From positions 1-5,974 of the forward strand of contig PUOB01000354.1 in NCBI GenBank assembly GCA_003551985.1: a DNA stretch of 5,974 nucleotides, in the 5' to 3' direction. The notes under the pieces were generated by a model that saw nothing but the letters and a program-made list of their open reading frames with translations, had not been told where the DNA came from and did no database searches. The stretch's first letter is position 1; the number at the start of each line of letters is the position of its first letter. Positions 1 through 5,622 of the stretch are shown here, piece by piece. The translations under genes were made by a program, and so were the position numbers. This DNA is from Desulfobacteraceae bacterium (GTDB lineage Bacteria; Desulfobacterota; Desulfobacteria; Desulfobacterales; Desulfosalsimonadaceae).

Positions 1-1
1 G

Positions 2-70
2 CTTATCGACCGAACGATGGCCGAAGCCGAGGCCATTATCCGGGAACGCCTGACAGGCCTGCTGGGCTGA
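2..70 (+). CDS. C-terminal end of an unrecognised protein (5'-truncated by the window)
   Basis: An open frame enters from the left edge and ends at TGA (68-70). The 22 visible residues, LIDRTMAEAEAIIRERLTGL plus LG, look like a terminal amphipathic helix with alternating acidic, basic and hydrophobic residues. Codon use (GCC, CGG, CTG, GAA) matches the genes downstream, which supports real coding. The fragment is too short to assign a family. About 600 bp and a sigma-54 promoter separate it from the next gene, so it probably belongs to a different transcription unit. Confidence 0.5.
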   Translation, partial: LIDRTMAEAEAIIRERLTGLLG

Positions 71-357
71 ACCGGCTGGCGCCGACTCCCGGTCTTTGAG
101 ATTCGGGCCATTGATAAATGCCTGGGCAGGCCCTATTCCTGCCATCACCGGCCAACGAATATCCTGTCCTGCATACTGATCCCATGGCCATGCCCGGCCT
201 GCAACAAGTGAATCCGCCAATACCCCTGTTTTGCCTTGCCATTCAAACGATAGACCCTCAGACAGTCCTAAAGTTTTCCGCCATTTACACAGAAAATGAA
301 CAGTTAACGTATAAAGCTGATTTACCTTAAACATCCTGAGACATCGGATGATGTTGG

Positions 358-373
358 CGTGGATTCGTCCACG
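358..373 (+). terminator. Possible small terminator hairpin with TTCG loop
   Basis: CGTGGA (358-363) and TCCACG (368-373) pair perfectly around a TTCG tetraloop and are followed by TTTAAT. A 6-bp stem with a short, interrupted U-tract is at best a weak intrinsic terminator. It lies nearly 300 bp after the upstream stop codon, so it might block read-through toward the mutase promoter. It could equally be a DNA-level dyad for a regulator. Confidence 0.3.
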
Positions 374-440
374 TTTAATAGTTGAGGTTTAATCGCCGGA
401 TTACGTGACCGGTTATGATGAACCCGCCCCGGTTTATTTT

Positions 441-479
441 GGGTCACTTATGGCCGATTATCCGGGTCTTTTATGACCC
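441..479 (+). promoter_or_regulatory. Candidate upstream activator site: two GGGTC-type dyads
   Basis: Two related 16-bp elements are arranged as a direct repeat 23 bp apart, about two helical turns. Element one is GGGTCACTTATGGCCG (441-456). Element two is GGGTCTTTTATGACCC (464-479), a perfect inverted repeat with 5-bp arms and a 6-bp spacer. The outer arms TTGGGTCA (439-446) and TGACCCAA (474-481) also form an 8-bp inverted repeat. The pair lies about 125-165 bp upstream of the predicted sigma-54 start, the usual distance for binding sites of sigma-54 enhancer-binding proteins. The regulator is unknown. Confidence 0.45.
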
Positions 480-502
480 AATTGCTATGGTGATACGGGG
501 TA

Positions 503-522
503 AAAATTTTGTCCAAAATTTT
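503..522. promoter_or_regulatory. Perfect AT-rich inverted repeat upstream of the promoter
   Basis: AAAATTTTG (503-511) and CAAAATTTT (514-522) form a perfect 9-bp inverted repeat around TC. A direct copy of AAAATTTTG recurs at 515-523, and a partial AAATT follows at 526-530. It lies between the candidate activator sites and the -24/-12 promoter, where sigma-54 promoters commonly carry a bent or IHF-bound segment. I find no clear IHF consensus, so it may be an operator, an intrinsically curved segment, or both. Confidence 0.4.
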
Positions 523-577
523 GTAAAATTACATAATAACGGTATCTTATATATCGATTCGACGGGTTCAATCGGTC

Positions 578-593
578 TGGCATATTAATTGCT
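578..593 (+). promoter_or_regulatory. Sigma-54 (-24/-12) promoter of the mutase operon
   Basis: TGGCATATTAATTGCT matches the RpoN consensus TGGCACG-N4-TTGCW at every core position except bases 6 and 7, with exact spacing between the GG (579-580) and GC (591-592) elements. Counting the final C of the GC as -12 puts transcription start near 604. This leaves a leader of about 64 nt before the ATG at 668. Transcription would need an ATP-dependent enhancer-binding activator, consistent with the dyads found upstream. Confidence 0.75.
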
Positions 594-653
594 TAAATGT
601 GTTCGAAAGGGCAGCACCATTGGTTCAAGACATCCCGGCATCGAACAACAGGC

Positions 654-661
654 AAAAGGAG
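654..661 (+). promoter_or_regulatory. Ribosome binding site that decides the small-subunit start
   Basis: AAAAGGAG ends six bases before the ATG at 668. The in-frame ATG at 599 has no comparable site and would precede the predicted sigma-54 transcription start near 604. The ATG at 668 is therefore preferred. Confidence 0.8.
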
Positions 662-667
662 TATTCA

Positions 668-1078
668 ATGGGTCAGGAGCAGAAAATTCGGGTCCTGGTG
701 GCAAAACCCGGGCTGGATGGGCACGAACGGGGCGCCCATGTTGTGGCGTACGGATTGCGGGACGCCGGTTTCGAAGTCATATATACTGGGCTTCGCCAGA
801 CCACGGCGCAGATTGTCAGCACCGCGATCCAGGAGGATGTCCACGTTATCGGGCTGTCCATTTTGTCCGGGGCGCATCTATCTCTGGCCGGGAAAGTCAT
901 GGAAGGCTTACGGGCTCAGGGGGCCGACGATATCATGGTCATCGTCGGGGGGATCATTCCGCCGTCGGACATCGATGGCTTGAAGGCGCTCGGGGTGAGC
1001 GGCGTATTTACCGCCGGTACCCCGGTGCCGGAAATAACGGCGTTTATCGAATCCGCTGTCGCCGCTGCCGAAACTTGA
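668..1078 (+). CDS. Acyl-CoA mutase small subunit, cobalamin-binding domain protein (methylmalonyl-CoA mutase family)
   Basis: This 136-residue stand-alone B12-binding subunit should carry adenosylcobalamin for the large subunit encoded next. The visible fold signature is complete. It has DGHERG at 17-22, where His19 is the expected lower axial cobalt ligand in the base-off/His-on D-x-H-x-x-G motif. S-I-L at 64-66 is followed by SGAH. A GG pair lies at 94-95 before IIPP, and TAGTP at 115-119 lies near the end. The length fits a separate C-terminal-domain subunit of about 130-140 residues. The longer frame from 599 would add 23 residues ([10 protein letters not shown] and onward) unlike the family N-terminus, so I start at 668, where [17 protein letters not shown] begins promptly. 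It is the first gene of the sigma-54-driven unit. Its partner is the large subunit, 211 bp downstream. The acyl substrate cannot be told from this domain. Confidence 0.93.
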   Translation: MGQEQKIRVLVAKPGLDGHERGAHVVAYGLRDAGFEVIYTGLRQTTAQIVSTAIQEDVHVIGLSILSGAHLSLAGKVMEGLRAQGADDIMVIVGGIIPPSDIDGLKALGVSGVFTAGTPVPEITAFIESAVAAAET

Positions 1079-1115
1079 TACTCTCGTAAAAAATCGCGAT
1101 CAGACGACGTTGTAA

Positions 1116-1131
1116 TCACGCCATGGCGTGA
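1116..1131. promoter_or_regulatory. Perfect 16-bp palindrome (possible operator) in the mutase intersubunit gap
   Basis: TCACGCCATGGCGTGA is identical to its reverse complement over all 16 bases, with no spacer. It lies 38 bp after the small-subunit stop codon. There is no U-tract after it and no loop, so it is a poor terminator and better suited to a dimeric DNA-binding protein. A smaller dyad, GACTT-ATTACG-AAGTC, lies further on at 1234-1249. Function is unknown. Confidence 0.45.
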
Positions 1132-1160
1132 CAAGATCAAGGTTTGCGCAACCTCTAACT

Positions 1161-1184
1161 GTAGGGGCGAATAATCATTCGTCC
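1161..1184. repeat. Decayed palindromic intergenic repeat (GTAGGGGCGAAT type)
   Basis: The segment begins GTAGGGGCGAAT. GGGCGAAT (1165-1172) pairs with ATTCGTCC (1177-1184) around an AATC loop, giving an 8-bp stem with one G-T pair. It resembles half-degraded copies of the short GTAGGGGCGAA...TTCGCCCCTAC palindromes scattered between genes in many bacterial genomes; that likeness is from memory. The right arm has lost the CCCCTAC end. In RNA it would be a hairpin between the two mutase subunit genes. Confidence 0.45.
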
Positions 1185-1289
1185 GATTAAGCGTACGTAA
1201 AATTCTGAGAAATTGTGCATAACGAAGATATTGGACTTATTACGAAGTCGTCAAACTGAGACAACCTGAAATACGATAAAGAGGTTTTC

Positions 1290-3050
1290 ATGGGTGACGA
1301 TGCCAAAGGCAAGACATATACAATCAAGCAGTTGAAAGCGGATTGGGAAGAAAGTGTGCTTAAAAAACGGGTTGACCAATTCGGCATTGAAGAGAGTCCG
1401 ACCCGGTTTTATACACCCGCTGATGTCGAGGACTTCGAATTCACAGAAAACGTCGGGTTTCCCGGCCAATACCCGTTTACCGCCGGTAACAGCCCGTTTG
1501 AATTCTGGCGGGCCTACGCCCGGGATGCCGCAAAGGCCGGTTATCGCCCGGATTGGGGCGGGGCAGGGGGCGTCGGCAAATACGGTGGGTTCGGCACGGC
1601 CGAAGACTACCGGGACTACCTGGTCCGGATGCATGCCATGGGCCGGAAAGGCGGACCCAACATGGCCTTCGACCTGGTGACCCAGTGCGGATACGATTCC
1701 GATGATCCGTTTGCCGAAGGCGAAGTCGGCCGGGTCGGGGTCGCCATCGATACTTTCCGGGATTTTGAAACCATCTACGAACCCTACACCGGCGATCTGG
1801 AAATCGACCGGGTGCCGTCAAATTTTACCATCAACGCGCCGGCGGCCGTTATGATCGCCATGTACTGGGCGCTGGCCGAAAAGCGGGGCATATCGCCCGC
1901 CGTTTTAAGGGGAACCCCCCAGAACGACATTCTAAAGGAATTTGTCGCGCGGGGGACCTATATCTTTCCCCCCGGCCCCTCCATGCGGCTGTTTCGCGAC
2001 ACCTGCATTTTCTGCACACAGCAGATGCCGAAGCTCAACATCAATTCCATGGGCGGCTATCATATCCGGGAAGCCGGGGCGACGCGCATCCAGGATTTGG
2101 CTTTTTCCATGGCCAACGCCGCCGCCTATCTCCAGGCGGGCATCGACGGTGGCATGGCCGTGGATGAATTCGCCCCGAAATTTACGTTCAACGCTTTCGG
2201 CGGTTCAATGGAACTCTACCATGAGATTGCCTTTCAGCGCGCCGCCCGCAGGATATACGCCCGAATGCTCAAGGAGCGTTTTCATGCCATCAATCCGAGG
2301 AGTATGCTGATCCGGCAGCCTATTACCGCGCATATCGGCTGTTCTTCGACAACCCTGCAGCGGCCATTGAACAACCTCCCGCGCGCGGTAGTCGGCGGGA
2401 TCGCCGCCGGCATGTCCGGCGGCATGCCTGGCGTCTTTCCGCCCTTTGACGAGCCCATAGGCCTCGGGCACAGCCAGGAAGCCGTCCAGCTCCAGCTGGA
2501 TGCCACCCGGATACTGATCTATGAAGCCGGGATCGCCGATGTCAACGATCCGTGGGCGGGATCCTATTTCATGGAATCGCTCACCGACGAGATTGAAGCC
2601 CAGGCAACCGCGGAAATGGAGAAAATTGAGGGCATGGGCGGTGCGGTCGCCGCTATCGAGAACGGTTACATGCAGAAGGCGATTGCCGGAAGCGCCTATC
2701 GGAGGCAGCAGGCGATAGAGCGCCAGGATTCTTTTGTCGTCGGGGTCAATTGTTTTAACGGTGACAATGAAATCAATGTTTCGGTCAACCGCGAGGTGGA
2801 AGACACCTATGATCCGGCGCGTATGCAGACGGCCGAGCAGCGGCAGGCGGAAAAGCTCGCGGCGCATAAGCAAAACCGGGACAGTAATACGGTTTCTTCC
2901 CTGCTTGCGACGCTAAAGACCCGCGCCAAGGATGAATCGATAAATTTGATGCCCGATATCTGCGAGTGCGTGAAAAACGATGTTACCCTTCAGGAGATCT
3001 GCGATGTGCTGCGGGATGTGTTTGGAGAATATCAGCAGGCAAAGTTGTAG
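1290..3050 (+). CDS. Acyl-CoA mutase large (catalytic) subunit, divergent methylmalonyl-CoA mutase family
   Basis: This 586-residue TIM-barrel subunit should catalyse a B12-radical 1,2-rearrangement of an acyl-CoA. Family marks are clear: KYGGFGTAEDY (97-107), MAFDL...GYDSDDP (125-140), GTPQNDILKEF (208-218), RGTYIFPP (221-228), GGYHIREAGAT (255-265), NDPWAGSYFME (419-429). The tail NLMPDICECVKN plus ICDVLRDVFGEY (552-581) is typical of large subunits lacking a fused B12 domain. Tyr98, Gln211, Arg221 and His258 align by eye with Tyr89, Gln197, Arg207 and His244 of Propionibacterium methylmalonyl-CoA mutase. Oddities: the canonical TMYxxRPWTxRQYAG stretch is replaced by about 16 extra residues and a Gly-rich WGGAGGVGKYGG; the usual GGTQSLHTN reads GGMPGVFPP (377-385); a CIFC pair sits at 239-242. 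The substrate may therefore not be methylmalonyl-CoA. The start has AAAGAGG (1278-1284) five bases ahead. The B12 domain comes from the gene at 668; MeaB follows. Confidence 0.93.
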   Translation: MGDDAKGKTYTIKQLKADWEESVLKKRVDQFGIEESPTRFYTPADVEDFEFTENVGFPGQYPFTAGNSPFEFWRAYARDAAKAGYRPDWGGAGGVGKYGGFGTAEDYRDYLVRMHAMGRKGGPNMAFDLVTQCGYDSDDPFAEGEVGRVGVAIDTFRDFETIYEPYTGDLEIDRVPSNFTINAPAAVMIAMYWALAEKRGISPAVLRGTPQNDILKEFVARGTYIFPPGPSMRLFRDTCIFCTQQMPKLNINSMGGYHIREAGATRIQDLAFSMANAAAYLQAGIDGGMAVDEFAPKFTFNAFGGSMELYHEIAFQRAARRIYARMLKERFHAINPRSMLIRQPITAHIGCSSTTLQRPLNNLPRAVVGGIAAGMSGGMPGVFPPFDEPIGLGHSQEAVQLQLDATRILIYEAGIADVNDPWAGSYFMESLTDEIEAQATAEMEKIEGMGGAVAAIENGYMQKAIAGSAYRRQQAIERQDSFVVGVNCFNGDNEINVSVNREVEDTYDPARMQTAEQRQAEKLAAHKQNRDSNTVSSLLATLKTRAKDESINLMPDICECVKNDVTLQEICDVLRDVFGEYQQAKL

Positions 3051-3061
3051 GGGGAATGTTA

Positions 3062-3240
3062 TGGGGGCGTTCCTACGCGGGAGCGTAGGAACGATGGGCG
3101 AGGGACAATGGAGGGAGCGTTCCTACGCGGGAGCGTAGGAACGATGGACGAAGATGGAAGGAGCGTAGGAACGATGGACAGAACGATGGGCTAAGATGGA
3201 GGGAGCGCAGGAACGATGGACGAGTAGGAGCGATGGAGTG
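3062..3240. repeat. REP-like array with two perfect 11-bp hairpins
   Basis: A unit close to GAGCGTAGGAACGATGG recurs across the gap. Complete copies lie at 3081-3097, 3131-3147 and 3161-3177. A partial copy is at 3181-3189, a variant GAGCGCAGGAACGATGG at 3204-3220, and a decayed GTAGGAGCGATGG at 3224-3236. The first two are preceded by the inverted arm, giving identical hairpins: CGTTCCTACGC (3068-3078 and 3118-3128), loop GGGA, then GCGTAGGAACG (3083-3093 and 3133-3143). Linkers rich in GATGGA separate the units. No coding frame is evident. This is a REP-type intergenic repeat that has spread by local duplication. Within one transcript the two strong hairpins could protect upstream mRNA ends or reduce meaB expression relative to the mutase. 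Confidence 0.85.
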
Positions 3241-3281
3241 ACCTGGGTATCGAGCCTAATTAAAGCAATAGGGAGTTCAGT

Positions 3282-4295
3282 GTGGACAATGCATGGGAAA
3301 AACTGATTGGCGGGGTTAAGAACGGGGATGTTCGGTCCATGGCACGTCTGATTTCCCGCGTGGAAAACCGCGTAAACGGCTGGCAGGCAGCCATGTCCGA
3401 TATTTACCGAATGACCGGCAATGCACGGATATTGGGCATCACCGGTTCACCGGGGGCTGGCAAGAGCACGCTGACAGGCGCCGTTACCGAAGAACTCGTT
3501 GCCAGGGGCCACACCGTGGGCATCATTGCAGTCGATCCGTCCAGTCCGTTTTCCGGGGGCGCGCTTCTGGGAGACCGTCTCCGCATGCAGCGCCTTTTCA
3601 CCCTTGACGCTGTTTATATCCGGTCCATGGCCACGCGCGGGATGCTGGGCGGCCTTTGCCGGGCCGCCCGGGACGCGGTGCGCATCATGGATGCGTTCGG
3701 CAAGGATATCATCTTAATCGAGACGGTGGGCGTCGGCCAGGATGAGATCGAAATTGTCCGTGCCGCCGACCGGATCATGGTGGTGCTGACCCCGGGGCAG
3801 GGCGACGGTGTTCAGGCCATCAAGGCGGGCATCATGGAGATCGCCGATATATACGTGGTCAACAAGTCGGACCTGCCCGGCGCCGACGAGGTGGTAGCCG
3901 ATATCCGGGCCATGCTCTCCCTGTCCGAATGGCAAAACGATCACGTCCCCCCGGTCGTGCAGACGGCTGCCGGCCTGAAGCAGGGCATCGGCGAACTCAT
4001 CGATGCCGCACTCTCACCCGAGCCTGCCTTGTTGGATCATCCTGCGAACAAAGCCGCCCGCATGCGCGAGGAGATCATCGCCATGGTGGAGCGGGAGGTG
4101 TTTGAGAAGGTTCGGGGCGCCCTGGAATCCGATGCGTCGCTTGATCGGGCGGTTTCTAAGGTGATGGAGAACAACGCCGATCCCTATACCATTGTCCCGG
4201 AGCTGCTGGAAAACACGGATATCCAAATTAAGACAACTGAGGAGCATTGCAATAATGACACCCCCTCCAGGAAAAATGGCCGAAAGACTGGCTGA
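3282..4295 (+). CDS. meaB: MeaB-type GTPase, chaperone of the B12 acyl-CoA mutase
   Basis: This 337-residue SIMIBI-class P-loop GTPase (MeaB/ArgK/MMAA family) gates adenosylcobalamin loading and protects or rescues its partner mutase. Visible motifs are a Walker A GSPGAGKS (55-62), VDPSSPFSGGALLGDR (84-99), the ETVGVGQDE switch region (147-155), and the guanine-specificity NKSD (194-197). An N-terminal helical region (1-48) and a C-terminal helical region (about 255 onward) match the family's dimerisation parts. Translation starts at GTG (3282), with AGGGAG (3270-3275) six bases upstream, so expression may be set lower than an ATG start would give. Placement directly after the mutase large subunit is the usual arrangement and identifies the client. 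The end is slightly odd: after ADPYTIVPELLEN the last 20 or so residues are hydrophilic (KTTEEHCNNDTPSRKNGRKTG region) and overlap the start of the next gene. Function is well supported; the client's substrate is not. Confidence 0.95.
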   Translation: MDNAWEKLIGGVKNGDVRSMARLISRVENRVNGWQAAMSDIYRMTGNARILGITGSPGAGKSTLTGAVTEELVARGHTVGIIAVDPSSPFSGGALLGDRLRMQRLFTLDAVYIRSMATRGMLGGLCRAARDAVRIMDAFGKDIILIETVGVGQDEIEIVRAADRIMVVLTPGQGDGVQAIKAGIMEIADIYVVNKSDLPGADEVVADIRAMLSLSEWQNDHVPPVVQTAAGLKQGIGELIDAALSPEPALLDHPANKAARMREEIIAMVEREVFEKVRGALESDASLDRAVSKVMENNADPYTIVPELLENTDIQIKTTEEHCNNDTPSRKNGRKTG

Positions 4296-5595
4296 ATTTG
4301 CCGTAAAAACGCACAGCCGGGATATCCCCCCGGAGATTTATGACCATGCCAAAGTCGCCTTCATGGACTGGCTGGGCGTGACATACGGGGGAATGGATGA
4401 TCCCCTGGTGGAAAAAGTTGCCGCGTATGCCGCCGAGATGGGCGGCCATCCGCAGGCGACGGTCCTCGGGCGGAACCTGAAAACTTCCGTCGACCAGGCG
4501 GCGCTGATCAACGGCACGGCCTCCCATGTCCTGGACTACGACGACACCCTGGTCTCCTTTTTTGGCCATCCTTCCGTGACGCTTTATCCGTCGCTTCTGG
4601 CCCTTTCGGAATGGCGTGGTAAAAGCGGGCGCGATTTGCTGTGCGCCTACTTGGTGGGGCTCCAGGTCGGCGGCACCATCGGGGTGAGTGCTGGGCTCGA
4701 TCATTACATGGCAGGCTGGCATGCCACATCCACCATCGGGCATTTGGCATCGGCGGCCGGGTGCGCAAAGCTCCTCGACCTGGACGAGACACAGTTTGTT
4801 TATGCCCTGGGCATTGCCGCTACCCAGTCGTCCGGGCTGAAGCGTGTTTTCGGAACCATGTGCAAGCCGTTTCACGCGGGAAGGGCCTCCCAGGCCGGCC
4901 TGATGGCCGCACTGCTGGCGGAGAAAGGCTTTAGCGGGCCGGCGGACATCCTGGAGGGCCCCCAGGGCTTTTTCGAGCTGTTCAAGGGCGGCGTAAACGA
5001 AGATGTCCTTTCGCTTCTGGGGCTGGGCTGGGATGTGGTCAATATCTCCCAGAAATACCATGCCTCGTGCCATGCCACCCACTCCCCCTTGGAAGCGGCA
5101 TTGTCGGTTATTAACACGGAAAATATCGCCCTTGAAGATATCGCCGGTATCACGGTCTCCTCCTCCAAAATGGCCATGGACGCCGCCGGGCAGAAATCCC
5201 CGGAAAACGGGCTTCAGGGCAAGTTTTCCATACCCTTTTGCGTGGCCAATGCGTTGGTAACCGGCGAAACCGGCACCCGGGCATTTATTGATGAAAATAT
5301 CCATAACCCCGGCATCCGGGCGCTGATGAAGAAAATAACCGTGTCGCTTGACCCGGGAAAAGTGGGCCTGGAAGCCCACGTGGACATCGAAACCACCGAC
5401 GGCCGGACGCATTGGGGATTCTCCGATATCCTGCAGCAGATTCCGCCGCTGGCGGTCAAACAGGACCGCGTGGCCAAAAAATTCCTTGATCTTTGCGGCG
5501 GCGCATTAACGCCGGAGAAAGCCGAAAAAATCCGGCAAAAAATTGAAAACCTGGAAAATATCCAAAATATGGGCGCTTTCATGGAAAGGGGATAG
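4255..5595 (+). CDS. MmgE/PrpD-family protein (2-methylcitrate dehydratase / cis-aconitate decarboxylase-like)
   Basis: This 446-residue protein has the MmgE/PrpD two-domain layout: a large helical domain (about 8-265 plus the C-terminal end) and a smaller alpha/beta lid domain (about 266-400). Recognisable motifs are DWLGVTYGG (38-46), NGTASHVLDYDDT (86-98), GHPS (104-107), GWHATSTIG (154-162), KPFHAGRASQAG (204-215), QKYHASC (266-272) and GKFSIPF (322-328). Asp94, His105, His156 and Lys204 sit about where cis-aconitate decarboxylase has its catalytic Asp, His, His and Lys, so the protein looks enzymatically competent. Family members dehydrate, decarboxylate or epimerise di- and tricarboxylates, so the reaction is uncertain. 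The ATG at 4255 is preferred because TGAGGAG (4238-4244) precedes it. A second Met at residue 8 (4276) is an alternative. It overlaps meaB by 41 bp, implying translational coupling and a shared pathway. No signal peptide or membrane segment is seen. Confidence 0.9.
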   Translation: MTPPPGKMAERLAEFAVKTHSRDIPPEIYDHAKVAFMDWLGVTYGGMDDPLVEKVAAYAAEMGGHPQATVLGRNLKTSVDQAALINGTASHVLDYDDTLVSFFGHPSVTLYPSLLALSEWRGKSGRDLLCAYLVGLQVGGTIGVSAGLDHYMAGWHATSTIGHLASAAGCAKLLDLDETQFVYALGIAATQSSGLKRVFGTMCKPFHAGRASQAGLMAALLAEKGFSGPADILEGPQGFFELFKGGVNEDVLSLLGLGWDVVNISQKYHASCHATHSPLEAALSVINTENIALEDIAGITVSSSKMAMDAAGQKSPENGLQGKFSIPFCVANALVTGETGTRAFIDENIHNPGIRALMKKITVSLDPGKVGLEAHVDIETTDGRTHWGFSDILQQIPPLAVKQDRVAKKFLDLCGGALTPEKAEKIRQKIENLENIQNMGAFMERG

Positions 5596-5622
5596 AGGAC
5601 CTAACTGGACTGGTGTTCGAGT

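Larger units (their letters stand above)
71..577. other. Long intergenic/regulatory region upstream of the mutase operon
   Basis: I see no convincing gene here. The longest open frame (118-330, + strand) lacks a good ribosome binding site and has no recognisable protein character. Composition shifts from mixed near 71-300 to clearly AT-rich near 480-560, as in a promoter region. Directly after the upstream stop codon, a weak 5-bp stem (ACCGG 71-75 with CCGGT 89-93, followed by TCTTT) could be a remnant terminator, but I do not call it. The structured elements at 358-373, 441-479 and 503-522 are listed separately. A further short dyad, GGTT-ATGATG-AACC, lies at 411-424. Confidence 0.6.

Noticed and set aside
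118..330. A 70-codon + strand open frame in the upstream intergenic region
   Set aside because: It has no plausible ribosome binding site, no family resemblance, and a composition unlike the coding genes; it is likely a chance frame.
599..667. Upstream in-frame ATG extending the mutase small subunit by 23 residues
   Set aside because: The codon lies before the predicted sigma-54 transcription start, has no ribosome binding site, and the added residues do not look like the family N-terminus.
1079..1289. A second sigma-54 promoter ahead of the mutase large subunit
   Set aside because: TGGCGTGA at 1124 lacks a GC element at the required distance, and no other -24/-12 pair is seen in the gap.
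2205..2873. 222-codon minus-strand open frame opposite the mutase large subunit
   Set aside because: The + strand protein is unmistakable through this span, so the minus frame is a shadow.
3062..3240. CRISPR array
   Set aside because: The repeats are short, irregularly spaced and degenerate, and the linkers are themselves repetitive (GATGGA-rich) rather than unique spacers. REP-like hairpins explain it better.
4228..5412. Long 394-codon open frame on the minus strand opposite the MmgE/PrpD gene
   Set aside because: It is antisense to a well-supported gene, with a protein of low-quality composition and no motifs; it is an effect of GC-rich codon use on the opposite strand.
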